From positions 1-61,882 of the forward strand of contig CAINUX010000120.1 of NCBI GenBank assembly GCA_903853895.1: 61,882 bases of DNA. The letters are read 5' to 3'. Of the stretch, positions 11,513 to 19,365 are shown piece by piece. This stretch comes from an uncultured beta proteobacterium (lineage in GTDB: Bacteria; Pseudomonadota; Gammaproteobacteria; Burkholderiales; Burkholderiaceae_C). A model generated the notes under the pieces. The model was not told where the DNA came from. It did not search any database and was given only the letters and a program-made list of their open reading frames with translations. The translations under genes and the position numbers were made by a program. The first letter of the stretch is position 1, and each line of letters opens with the position of its first letter.

Positions 11513-12607
11513 TTGAACAACGACCAGCTTGATTTTGCCTTTGTGGCGGACCTTCCCACGATTGCCCTGCCACCCAAAAAGCGTGCAGCCCGCAGCAAAC
11601 CCGCGCCCTCATCAGCGATTGCATCGGCGGCCACGTCCCAGTTGTTGCCCCCGGTGCTGATGTCAGCGGTGCCGGACCCCGAGCGCGGGGGGGTGGCCAA
11701 TGACCCGGACGCCGAATCGATGGCCGTGGCATTGGAGGCGCATCCGAATTACCGGGTACTGCGCCGACTGCGCCCGCGCCTGGACTGGGCGAGCGCCCAG
11801 GGCCAGGCCGTGTGCCGCATCATCGTGCTGGACACCGAAACCACCGGTCTGGACCAGACCCGTGACAAGATCATGGAACTGGCCCTGCTGCGGGTGGATG
11901 TGGACGTGGACAGCGGCATGCCCGTAGGCCCGGTGCAGGTCTACGATGCCCTGGAAGACCCCGGCATGCCCATACCCCGGGAGGTGCAGGACATCACCGG
12001 CATAGACGACAGCATGGTGCAGGGCCAGCGAATCGACGACGATCGGGTTCTGGCGATGCTGGACGGCGTGGACTTGGTCATTGCCCACAACGCCGGGTTT
12101 GACCGCCCGTTTGTCGAGGCCCGTTTCCCGCAAGCCCGGGCAATGGCGTGGGCCTGTTCGTTTGCCGACATCAACTGGAAAGAACAGGGGCGCGGTTCGG
12201 CCAAGCTGGAGAGTCTGGCGCGCGACAAGGGCTGGTTTTACGACGCACACCGGGCTGAAATGGATTGCCACGCCTTGCTCGCCGTATTGGCGACTCCACT
12301 GCCCAAACTGACCCACACCGGGTTGGCCCATCTGATGGCGCAGGCGGGCAAACCCAGCTACCGCCTGCAAGCCACCAACGCACCCTTTGACGCCAAAGAC
12401 AAACTCAAGGCCCGCGGCTACCGCTGGAGCGCCGAGCAAAAGGTCTGGCACACCCGGGTAGGCGACGGCAAGGCCTTGCAGACCGAGTTTGAGTGGCTCA
12501 AGGAACACGCCTACCACCAGCGCTCGGCCGCGGTGCAGTTCGAAAAGCTCGACGCCCTGGTGCGCTACTCGACCCGCACGGGCGAAATGCTGCACCACCA
12601 GTTGTAG
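11513..12607 (+). CDS. DEDDh 3'-5' exonuclease domain protein (DnaQ-like)
   Basis: A Pro/Ala-rich N-terminal region of about 100 residues leads into an exonuclease domain of the DNA polymerase III epsilon fold. The DEDDh residues are visible: D107 and E109 in VLDTETTGL, D197 in HNAGFDRPF, and H246 and D251 in AHRAEMDCH. A C-terminal region (about 285-350), with FDAKDKLKARGYRW, resembles the small domain that follows this exonuclease in many proteobacterial proteins. No ATG is available. I chose the TTG at 11513 because AAGG lies just upstream; a TTG at 11468 is the alternative. The likely role is DNA repair or proofreading-type trimming. The substrate is not known. Confidence 0.8.
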   Translation: MNNDQLDFAFVADLPTIALPPKKRAARSKPAPSSAIASAATSQLLPPVLMSAVPDPERGGVANDPDAESMAVALEAHPNYRVLRRLRPRLDWASAQGQAVCRIIVLDTETTGLDQTRDKIMELALLRVDVDVDSGMPVGPVQVYDALEDPGMPIPREVQDITGIDDSMVQGQRIDDDRVLAMLDGVDLVIAHNAGFDRPFVEARFPQARAMAWACSFADINWKEQGRGSAKLESLARDKGWFYDAHRAEMDCHALLAVLATPLPKLTHTGLAHLMAQAGKPSYRLQATNAPFDAKDKLKARGYRWSAEQKVWHTRVGDGKALQTEFEWLKEHAYHQRSAAVQFEKLDALVRYSTRTGEMLHHQL

Positions 12608-12617
12608 TCGGCCCACC

Positions 12618-13208
12618 ATGCGCAACGCTGCTTACACGGTCACCAGCATCCAGGTGGCGCAGGCCCGCAAGGTCATGATCGAAGGGCGCTCCATCCTCAC
12701 CGCCATCCACAAGACTGCGGTACAGGGCCTGGTTGACGTGCAGCCCCTGGGCCTGCTGGGCGATGAGCAGGCCGATCTGTCGGTGCATGGTGGCCTGGAA
12801 AAGGCCGTCTATGCCTACCCGACCGAGCACTATGCCTTCTGGCGCGAAGCCCGCCACGACGCCGGTGTTGCCGGCATCGACTCCGACTTGCCGCACGGCT
12901 CCATGGGTGAGAACCTGACCCTCAGCGGCTTATTGGAAACCGACGTCTGGGTCGGAGATGTGCTGCGCTTTCCCCACTGCGTGCTGCGCGTGGAGCAACC
13001 GCGCGAGCCCTGCTACAAGTTCAATGCCGCCATGGGTTTCAACACGGCGGTCAAGACCATGGCGCAAAGTGGTTTTTGCGGGTTTTATCTGTCGGTGGAC
13101 GAGCCGGGCACCATGCTGGCTGGTGATGGGTTTGAGTTACTGCCCGGTCCGCGCCATGTGAGCATTCCGCAGCGTTTTCAGGCCAGGATGTTCAAGCACA
13201 TGCGCTAA
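12618..13208 (+). CDS. MOSC domain protein, YiiM-like
   Basis: MOSC domains bind molybdenum cofactor or carry sulfur. YiiM relatives reduce N-hydroxylated base analogues such as 6-hydroxylaminopurine. The 196-residue product has LGLLGDEQADLSVHGGLEKA, the pattern AYPTEHY, and EPCYKF, where C132 matches the conserved cofactor cysteine. The ATG at 12618 gives a normal family N-terminus and lies only 10 bp after the exonuclease stop, suggesting co-transcription. The gene ends 4 bp into the convergent membrane-protein gene. Confidence 0.85.
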   Translation: MRNAAYTVTSIQVAQARKVMIEGRSILTAIHKTAVQGLVDVQPLGLLGDEQADLSVHGGLEKAVYAYPTEHYAFWREARHDAGVAGIDSDLPHGSMGENLTLSGLLETDVWVGDVLRFPHCVLRVEQPREPCYKFNAAMGFNTAVKTMAQSGFCGFYLSVDEPGTMLAGDGFELLPGPRHVSIPQRFQARMFKHMR

Positions 13209-13507
13209 GGTTCATCACGCATTGAGGGTCTTGCGCGCACCTTGGCGAACGCTGCAACCAGTGTCCACCAGAATGCGGACCAAATTGCAGCCACGAAGCT
13301 CCAGCCAAGTAGGTTTGGTGCTGGCCAACCGCCGGATTCCGCTCGTCCGAAAACAGGTAGCCCGATGGCGTTCAAACCCCAAAGTGGCACGTAGACGGTG
13401 CCCGCTAAGACGGGAGCCACGCTTTCGAACAGCAGAGGGGTAAAAACGAAAAGCGCTCCGTGCGCGCACACGAGGCCGAAGAATGCTAGCAATCGCAGGC
13501 GGGGCAT
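13205..13507 (-). CDS. Small predicted membrane protein of unknown function
   Basis: The 100-residue product has three hydrophobic stretches (about 5-25, 30-50 and 68-90), consistent with three membrane helices, and a basic C-terminal tail. I do not recognise a family. The frame is convincing because of its hydrophobic pattern, its ATG start and the 4-bp convergent overlap with the MOSC gene. Confidence 0.55.
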   Translation of the reverse strand: MPRLRLLAFFGLVCAHGALFVFTPLLFESVAPVLAGTVYVPLWGLNAIGLPVFGRAESGGWPAPNLLGWSFVAAIWSAFWWTLVAAFAKVRARPSMRDEP

Positions 13508-13560
13508 ATTAAGGGCTTCACGGCGAAATTCGGTGAATCAAGGCGTCCGGTGGAATTCGG

Positions 13561-13983
13561 TCATGAATACATGCCCGGAAAATAGCGTTCCATGAGCGAA
13601 TCGGGGTGAAGCGGTTTCGTAAACCCGAACTTTGCGTACAGCCCGTGCGCGTCCCCCGTGGCCAAAGAAAACCGACGCAAACCTTGAAGCTGAGGATGGG
13701 CAAATACGGCCGCCATGAGCACAGTGCTGTAACCCTTGCCCCGATGCTCAGGCAGTACAAAGACATCCACCAAATTTGCAAAGGTTGCGTAGTCGGATAT
13801 GACGCGTGCAAAAGCCACTTGGGCATTGCCGCAAAAACCTCCAAAACACAGTGAGTGATCAATGGATCGCTGCACCAAGTCGAATGGAATTCCTTTGGCC
13901 CATGCGGTCTGCTCAGAAAGGAATTGGTGGATAAGAGCAACGTCAAGCTCTTCGTTTTCTGTGGTGATCCGAAAATCTGTCAT
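13561..13983 (-). CDS. GNAT-family N-acetyltransferase
   Basis: The roughly 140-residue protein has the GNAT acetyl-CoA-binding signature VFVLPEHRGKGYSTVLM (about 80-97), preceded by the beta-strand FANLVDV and followed by GLYAKFGFTKP. This is a single minimal GNAT domain, so the acceptor is not predictable. The start at 13983 (MTDFRI) fits the family. The frame is open from a TTG at 14010. It lies alone between the membrane-protein gene and a copy of the interspersed element. Confidence 0.85.
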   Translation of the reverse strand: MTDFRITTENEELDVALIHQFLSEQTAWAKGIPFDLVQRSIDHSLCFGGFCGNAQVAFARVISDYATFANLVDVFVLPEHRGKGYSTVLMAAVFAHPQLQGLRRFSLATGDAHGLYAKFGFTKPLHPDSLMERYFPGMYS

Positions 13984-14058
13984 AGCGCTCTGGTGCACAT
14001 CACTGGGCAAGACTGCTGGCTGGCGTGCTGGTGAAGACGAAAGAATTCACCGCGCAAA

Positions 14059-14108
14059 TTGCTATCAATACAATAGCTAATTGAATATATTCCACGAGGG
14101 CTGGAGGC
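14059..14108 (+). repeat. Interspersed ~50-bp element, copy 2
   Basis: This copy contains a GCTAT-N7-ATAGC inverted pair followed by a spacer and CACGAGGGCTGGAGGC. It is intergenic, between the acetyltransferase start and the end of rlhA. Confidence 0.8.
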
Positions 14109-14125
14109 ACTTTCTGTCAAAAGCC

Positions 14126-16153
14126 TCATGCAGAGGCAGCCTTTTTCTTGTGAAACGTCACTGGTGCAGCCGCAACATCGCCCGCCGACGCCTTGTTGAG
14201 CTGGTTCGCAACAGAGGTCTTCATCTTGCCCACCACGTGCATCTCACAGGGCTTGCAGTCAAAGCGCAGCGTCAACTTCTCTTTGCCGTTGATGAGTTGC
14301 AGGGGTTCGGCCTTTACCTGGCCCTGCACGCCGACCACGCCCTTGGCCTGCTTGGGGCACAGGCTGAGTGAGAAGCGCACGCAGTGCTTGGTGATCATCA
14401 GGCTGACTTCGCCCAGCTCTTCGTTGGCCTCATAGGCTGCGTCGATCACCTTGACGCCATGGCGCGCGTAGAAGGCGCGGGCGGCTTGGTTGTGTACGTT
14501 GGCGAGGTAGCTCAACGTGTCTTGTGGGTAGTGCACCGGTGGCTCCACCGGGGTGGCGCGCGGCAGGCGCCGCAGGGCCAGGGTGCGGGATGCTTCCAGA
14601 TCTTCGATCGCATCGCGGCGCAGGGTGTTGAGCAGCGATGCAGGCAGAAATAGGCCGCTAGCCCTCGTCAAATCTACATCTAATGCTACAAAAATAGTAG
14701 AGCCCAGTTTGGCGATCTGGGTGCGGTTAGTGGTGTCTGTGGCTGCTGCGTCTTTGCCTTGTTCGTGTGGGGTGTTGGCGTGCGCTTCGCCCACACATCC
14801 ATCTTCATCGGTGTAAGCCAGCGTGATGCCACGTGCCGTGCGGCTCAATACACCCCACACGCCGATGCGCCGGTCGCTGGATTTTTTGTCCAGCACACGC
14901 ACCCAGTTCATATCGCGGTTGCGGTTGACCTGGGTGCCCTTGCGCAGGTCTTTCAGTCCTGCCATATCGTCTTTGGGGAACACACGCCAACGTTGTTGGG
15001 TGCCATCTGGTTTGGGTTTGCCAACTGCCTCGGCGCGGTTGATGGCCAGGCCCATCAGTTCCTTCTGCAGGTCGTAGTAGCACAGGCCGTCACCGTTGTG
15101 CAGCACGGTGGCAGCGCCGGTCGTCTCCAGCTCCACCCAGTTGGGTCCCACCTGGGTTACATACCCGATCGACTGGCCGGGATTCTTGGGCGAGTCAAAG
15201 GCGCCAATGTCTTCCTTGCGGCCCTGCACAAAGTAGTCGGTGAACTCGCGGTTGAAGTTCTGGTTGGGGTCGGGCGTGAAGGTGAAGGTGGTGCTGCCGC
15301 TGCTGGCGCGGGCGAGTGGGAATTGTCCCGGTCGGTCTGAATACTGGCGGTCTTCAATCAGTTCGTCCAGCAGCTTGCGGTAATGGGCGGTGATGTTCTT
15401 CACATACGCCATGTCCTTGTAGCGGCCTTCTATCTTGAAGCTGCGGATGCCCGCATCTACCAGGGCGGCCAGGTTTTCGCTCTGGTTGTTGTCTTTCATT
15501 GATAACACGTGCTTGTCATGCGCCACGAAGCGGCCCTTGTCGTCCACCACCTGGTAGGGCAGGCGGCAGGCCTGGCTGCATTCGCCGCGGTTGGCGCTGC
15601 GCCCGGTGTGGGCGTGGCTGATGTAGCACTGGCCGCTGTAGGCCACGCACAGTGCGCCGTGCACGAAAAATTCCAGCGTGCAAGTCGTCTCAGCGCGGAT
15701 GGCGGCTATTTGCGGCAGTGTCAGCTCCCGGGCCAGCACGATCTGCGACAGGCCCACGTCCTGCAGGAAGCGGGCCTTTTCGGGCGTGCGGATATCGGTC
15801 TGGGTGCTGGCGTGTAGCTGGATAGGCGGCAGGTCGATCTCCAGCAGTCCCATGTCCTGGATGATGAGCGCGTCCGCACCGGCGTCGTACAGCTGCCAGG
15901 CCAGCTTGCGCGCGCCTTCCAGTTCGTCATCGCGCAGGATGGTGTTCATGGTGACGAAGATGCGGCTGTTGAAGCGGTGGGCGTAGCGCACCAGCCGGGC
16001 AATGTCGGAGACGCTGTTGTCGGCGCTGGAGCGGGCACCAAAACCAGGGCCGCCGATGTAGATCGCGTCCGCGCCATGGTTGACGGCTTCGATGCCAATA
16101 TCGGCATCGCGCGCGGGGGCCAGGAGTTCAAGTTGAAAGTCGGGAAGGGACAT
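14126..16153 (-). CDS. rlhA: U32-family rRNA hydroxylase RlhA (YdcP-like)
   Basis: RlhA-type U32 proteins are needed for hydroxylation of a cytidine in 23S rRNA. The 675-residue length fits RlhA/YdcP and is far longer than the roughly 450 of YegQ or TrhP. The U32 core spans about residues 8-300. It holds four conserved cysteines, C169, C176, C192 and C196, in the GALCVAYSGQC and RGECSQACRLPY stretches, which are expected iron-sulfur ligands. A C-terminal DUF3656-like region follows. A copy of the interspersed element is read through in frame at about residues 485-500, without a stop or frame change. Confidence 0.88.
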   Translation of the reverse strand: MSLPDFQLELLAPARDADIGIEAVNHGADAIYIGGPGFGARSSADNSVSDIARLVRYAHRFNSRIFVTMNTILRDDELEGARKLAWQLYDAGADALIIQDMGLLEIDLPPIQLHASTQTDIRTPEKARFLQDVGLSQIVLARELTLPQIAAIRAETTCTLEFFVHGALCVAYSGQCYISHAHTGRSANRGECSQACRLPYQVVDDKGRFVAHDKHVLSMKDNNQSENLAALVDAGIRSFKIEGRYKDMAYVKNITAHYRKLLDELIEDRQYSDRPGQFPLARASSGSTTFTFTPDPNQNFNREFTDYFVQGRKEDIGAFDSPKNPGQSIGYVTQVGPNWVELETTGAATVLHNGDGLCYYDLQKELMGLAINRAEAVGKPKPDGTQQRWRVFPKDDMAGLKDLRKGTQVNRNRDMNWVRVLDKKSSDRRIGVWGVLSRTARGITLAYTDEDGCVGEAHANTPHEQGKDAAATDTTNRTQIAKLGSTIFVALDVDLTRASGLFLPASLLNTLRRDAIEDLEASRTLALRRLPRATPVEPPVHYPQDTLSYLANVHNQAARAFYARHGVKVIDAAYEANEELGEVSLMITKHCVRFSLSLCPKQAKGVVGVQGQVKAEPLQLINGKEKLTLRFDCKPCEMHVVGKMKTSVANQLNKASAGDVAAAPVTFHKKKAASA
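14653..14701 (-). repeat. Interspersed ~50-bp element, copy 3, inside rlhA
   Basis: On the coding strand the element ends in GACGAGGGCTAGCGGCC, and its left arm keeps a CTAC/GTAG pair. It is translated in frame within rlhA, coding approximately for FVALDVDLTRASGL. Confidence 0.75.
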
Positions 16154-16169
16154 AGGGCGTGCTGAGAAA

Positions 16170-16218
16170 TGCTATGAATTTAATAGCTGTAAACGGCCAT
16201 TCTACGAGGGCTAGAGGC
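16170..16218 (+). repeat. Interspersed ~50-bp element, copy 4
   Basis: This copy has GCTAT-N7-ATAGC, a spacer, then TACGAGGGCTAGAGGC. It lies just upstream of the rlhA start (16153) and downstream of the FAH-family gene end (16273). Confidence 0.82.
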
Positions 16219-16272
16219 ATATTTCATCAAAAAGGTTTCCTCCTGGTCAAAATCATACCCAATCTGGGTTTG

Positions 16273-17127
16273 TTAGGCCTGAACAGCCAGCTGCGTTTGC
16301 GTGCCCAGGCCGTCGATGCCCAAATGTATGGTCTGCCCGGCGCGCAGAAATACGGGCGGCTTCTGGCCCATGCCGACGCCGGGTGGCGTGCCGGTGGAGA
16401 TCACATCGCCGCTTTGCAGGCTCATGAAACGGCTCAAGTAGCTGATCAGGAACGCAACCTTGTAAACCATGGTGGCGGTCGAGCCATTCTGGTATCGCTT
16501 GCCATCCACTTCCAGCCACAGGCGCAGGGCCTGCGGGTCGGGAACCTCGTCGGCGGTTACCAGCCAGGGTCCCAGCGGGCCAAAGGTGTCGCAGCCCTTG
16601 CCCTTGTCCCAGGTGCCGCTGCGCTCGATCTGGAATTCGCGCTCCGACACGTCGTTGACGATGCAATAGCCCGCCACGTGCGCCATGGCGTCGGCTTCTG
16701 CAATGTAGCGGCCACCCTGGCCAATGACCACGCCCAGTTCCACTTCCCAATCGGTTTTGACGGAGCCGCGGGGGATTTCGACGTTGTCATCCGGTCCGAC
16801 GATGGCGCTGGTCCACTTGTTAAACACTACTGGCTCGGGCGGCACTTGCATCCCCGCCTCGGCAGCGTGGTCGGAGTAGTTCAGGCCGATGCAGATCAGT
16901 TTGCCGGTGCGCGCCACGCACGGGCCCAGGCGCAGGTCCTGCTGCGGCGTTCCTGCTACCAGGGGCAGGGTGGCCAGGTCCAGAGCCTGTAAGCGCGCGA
17001 GCTGGGCCGGCAGCAGGACGCTGCCGCCAATGTCATCCACTACGGCAGAGAGGTCACGCACGCGCCCCTCGGCGTCAAGTGCACCGGGTTTTTCCTGGCC
17101 GGGCGGTCCAAAACGCAGCAGTTTCAT
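16273..17127 (-). CDS. Fumarylacetoacetate hydrolase family protein
   Basis: FAH-superfamily enzymes cleave or hydrate beta-diketo or 2-oxo acids using a bound metal. The 284-residue product shows CIGLNYSDHA, DWEVELGVVIG with the metal-binding glutamates, NDVSERE, KGCDTFGPLGPW and STGTPPGVG. This set is typical of the branch annotated as ureidoglycolate lyase or 2,4-diketo-3-deoxy-L-fuconate hydrolase. The exact substrate cannot be read from sequence. The N-terminal 60 residues form the small family domain. The gene is monocistronic and is separated from the upstream PPIase gene by a strong terminator. Confidence 0.88.
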   Translation of the reverse strand: MKLLRFGPPGQEKPGALDAEGRVRDLSAVVDDIGGSVLLPAQLARLQALDLATLPLVAGTPQQDLRLGPCVARTGKLICIGLNYSDHAAEAGMQVPPEPVVFNKWTSAIVGPDDNVEIPRGSVKTDWEVELGVVIGQGGRYIAEADAMAHVAGYCIVNDVSEREFQIERSGTWDKGKGCDTFGPLGPWLVTADEVPDPQALRLWLEVDGKRYQNGSTATMVYKVAFLISYLSRFMSLQSGDVISTGTPPGVGMGQKPPVFLRAGQTIHLGIDGLGTQTQLAVQA

Positions 17128-17172
17128 GGTGGTTCCGTTTCAAGAGGCAGTGAAGTCTGGGTGGCTGAATGC

Positions 17173-17200
17173 AAAAAACGCGGCCAAGGCCGCGTTTTTT
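17173..17200 (-). terminator. Rho-independent terminator after the PPIase gene
   Basis: A perfect inverted repeat of 13-bp arms with a 2-nt loop, an A-run on the left, GCGGCC/GGCCGC in the stem, and a T-run on the right. It can end transcription in either direction. On the minus strand it follows the PPIase stop (17227) by about 27 bp. Confidence 0.88.
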
Positions 17201-17226
17201 GGGGTGCTACCAGCGACGCCGTGAGC

Positions 17227-18012
17227 TTATTCGATTTTGGCTTTGGAGCGCAGTTCTTCCTGAAACTTGGCGATCTTCTGCTGTTGCAGTTGCTGGGCGA
17301 TTTGTGGCTTCACATCGTCAAACTTGGGCAACTGGGCGTCACGGGTATCGTCCAGGCGGATGATGTGGTAACCGAACTGGGTCTTGACCGGTGTTTCGGT
17401 CATCTTGCCCTTGGTCAAGCCAGCCAGGGCTTCCGAGAATTCCTTGACGTAGCTGCCGGGGTTAGCCCAGTCCAGATCGCCACCCTTGGCGCCCGAACCT
17501 GGGTCCTTGGACTCTTTCTTGGCGATTTCGTCAAATTTGCCGCCTTTTTTCAGCTTGACAATGATGGCCTTGGCCTGGTCTTCGGTCTCCACCAGGATGT
17601 GGCGGGCTTTGAATTCCTTGCCGGAGTTCTGGGCGGCGAACTTGTCGTATTCGGCCTTGATTTCTTCGTCGGTGACGGGGTTCTTCTTCTGGAAGTCACC
17701 GAACAGTTCGCGGATCAGGATGGCCTGGCGGGCCAGTTCGATCTGGGTCTTGAAGTCTTCAGTGGCGTCCAGACCGCGCACTTGGGCCTCTTGCATGAAA
17801 ATCTCACGGGCGATGACTTCGTCCTTGAGTTGACCCTGCATTTCGGGCGATACGGGACGGCCGGAGCGCTTGACCTGCTCGGCCAGTGCGTCCATGCGCG
17901 CCTTTGGAATGGCTTTTCCGTTCACGATGGCCACGTTCTGGGCCATGGCGGCGGGCGCCAGGGCGGCCAGCAGGGTGGCAGTCGCGAATGCGGACAAAAT
18001 TTGCTTCTTCAT
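17227..18012 (-). CDS. Exported parvulin-type peptidyl-prolyl isomerase
   Basis: This is a periplasmic folding helper of the PpiC/SurA-like class. The start at 18012 (MKKQIL) has GAAGGAAA just upstream and gives 261 residues. The first 24-25 form a signal peptide ending AMAQ. A helical region (about 25-115) is followed by the rotamase domain (about 125-220), with FKARHILVETE, GGDLDWANPGSYV and TQFGYHIIRLDD. It is the last gene of an apparent msrB-yciB-bolA-PPIase operon, 47 bp after bolA, and is ended by a clear terminator. Confidence 0.92.
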   Translation of the reverse strand: MKKQILSAFATATLLAALAPAAMAQNVAIVNGKAIPKARMDALAEQVKRSGRPVSPEMQGQLKDEVIAREIFMQEAQVRGLDATEDFKTQIELARQAILIRELFGDFQKKNPVTDEEIKAEYDKFAAQNSGKEFKARHILVETEDQAKAIIVKLKKGGKFDEIAKKESKDPGSGAKGGDLDWANPGSYVKEFSEALAGLTKGKMTETPVKTQFGYHIIRLDDTRDAQLPKFDDVKPQIAQQLQQQKIAKFQEELRSKAKIE

Positions 18013-18059
18013 GCGATTTCCTTCGAGGATGCTCAAAAAATGGGTGCCAATATGGCGGG

Positions 18060-18347
18060 TCAAACGGGGGGTGTGTTTGGCGAATTTTCGGTTTCAATGG
18101 CCAGGGCATGCAGACCCTGGGCAATGAAATCTTGCAGCGCATCATACACAAGGCGGTGGCGGGCTACCCGGCTCAGGCCTGTAAACAAATGTGAAGCCAC
18201 CCGAACGCGGAAATGCGTACCAAAGCCGGTGCCATTGGATCCGGCGTGGCCGTTGTGCTGGTAGCTCTCGTCCAGGACCTCCAGGCGGCTGGGCGCCAGG
18301 CGCTCTATCAGGCGTTCTTTCAGTTGGTCTGCGGTGGGTCCTGTCAT
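18060..18347 (-). CDS. bolA: BolA family protein
   Basis: BolA proteins pair with monothiol glutaredoxins in iron-sulfur or redox signalling, and some bind DNA. The 95-residue product has the family layout: an N-terminal helix LKERLIERL, a variable loop holding the conserved HFRVRVAS segment, then [15 protein letters not shown]. It overlaps the end of yciB by 4 bp, so the two are translationally coupled. Confidence 0.9.
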   Translation of the reverse strand: MTGPTADQLKERLIERLAPSRLEVLDESYQHNGHAGSNGTGFGTHFRVRVASHLFTGLSRVARHRLVYDALQDFIAQGLHALAIETENSPNTPPV

Positions 18348-18925
18348 GGCGTGCTCTCTTTTTCGGCGGTCTCACTGGCCCGCAGGTGGGGCGCAATGTA
18401 CAAGCCCTGCCCAATCAAAAAAGCCAGCGGAAACACATAGCCCCAGATCTTGAAATTGGCCCAGGCGTCTTCGCTGAAGTACGTCGCCACATAGGCATTG
18501 CTGATGGCCATGAAGGCGGCGTAGAACACCCATGCCACGTTAAGTTTGTGCCAAACCGGGTCGGGCAGATCCAGTTGGCTGCCCAGCATACTTTTAAGGA
18601 AGCTTTTTCGCATACCCCAGATGGAGACTGCCAACGCGATGGCCATGCCGGCGTACAAGACCGTAGGCTTCCACATGATGAAGCGTTTGTCGTGCAAGGC
18701 CAGCGTGATGGTGCCAAACACCAGAATCAGGGCCAGTGTGACTTTGTGCAGTGTGGTCAGCTTTTTGTCGATGGCGTAGATGAGGGCCATTTGCATCACC
18801 GTGGCGCCCATCAGCACCGGGGTTGCAAAATAAATGGCCTCCTCTTTACTGATGCCAAACCAGTCGTGCAGCTTGTAGGCACCGAAAAACAGCAGGATGG
18901 GGAAAAAGTCGATCAGGATTTTCAT
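18344..18925 (-). CDS. yciB: Inner-membrane septation protein YciB (IspZ)
   Basis: YciB is a polytopic inner-membrane protein affecting cell envelope integrity and septation. The 193-residue product starts [14 protein letters not shown] and has five to six hydrophobic helices. It carries the family stretches [15 protein letters not shown] and [16 protein letters not shown]. Length and sequence match the family well. It overlaps both neighbours, msrB upstream and bolA downstream, by 4 bp. Confidence 0.93.
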   Translation of the reverse strand: MKILIDFFPILLFFGAYKLHDWFGISKEEAIYFATPVLMGATVMQMALIYAIDKKLTTLHKVTLALILVFGTITLALHDKRFIMWKPTVLYAGMAIALAVSIWGMRKSFLKSMLGSQLDLPDPVWHKLNVAWVFYAAFMAISNAYVATYFSEDAWANFKIWGYVFPLAFLIGQGLYIAPHLRASETAEKESTP

Positions 18926-19344
18926 GCAGGGGTGAAGTGTAACGAGGCCGAGTTCATGCAGTAGCGCAGGCCGGTGTCGGTGGGGCCGTCTTCAAACAGG
19001 TGGCCCAGGTGGGCGCCGCAGTGGCCGCACAGGGCTTCGGTGCGCAACATGCCGTGCGCCCGGTCAACGCGCGTTGCGACGGCGCCGTCTGCGATCGCCT
19101 GATCGAAGCTGGGCCAGCCGCAACCCGCATCGAATTTGGTGCTGGCGGTAAATAGGGGCTTGTCGCAGCAGATGCAGTGGTAGGTGCCGTCCTTGTAGTT
19201 GTCGGCGTATTTGCCGGTGAAAGGGCGCTCGGTGGCGGCATGGCGCGTCACTTCAAAGGCATGGGGCTCCGCGCCTTTGGCCGCCAACAGGGCTTTCCAT
19301 TCGTCGTCGGTCTTGGTAACCGGAAAGGCAGTGGGATGGGTCAT
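18922..19344 (-). CDS. msrB: Peptide-methionine (R)-S-oxide reductase MsrB
   Basis: MsrB reduces the R-epimer of methionine sulfoxide in oxidised proteins. The 140-residue enzyme has the zinc site cysteines C57, C60, C106 and C109 (CICC and CGHC) and the catalytic cysteine C129 in RYCMNSASL. The substrate stretch GCGWPSF is also present. It heads the minus-strand operon with yciB, bolA and the PPIase, a stress and envelope maintenance set. Confidence 0.95.
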   Translation of the reverse strand: MTHPTAFPVTKTDDEWKALLAAKGAEPHAFEVTRHAATERPFTGKYADNYKDGTYHCICCDKPLFTASTKFDAGCGWPSFDQAIADGAVATRVDRAHGMLRTEALCGHCGAHLGHLFEDGPTDTGLRYCMNSASLHFTPA

Positions 19345-19365
19345 GGGTGTGTTTCCAGGAGTGGT

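Noticed and set aside
16253..16268. ACCCA-ATC-TGGGT near the end of the FAH-family gene as a terminator or CsoR-type operator
   Set aside because: Arms are only 5 bp, no T-run follows on the minus strand, and it is downstream, not upstream, of the gene.
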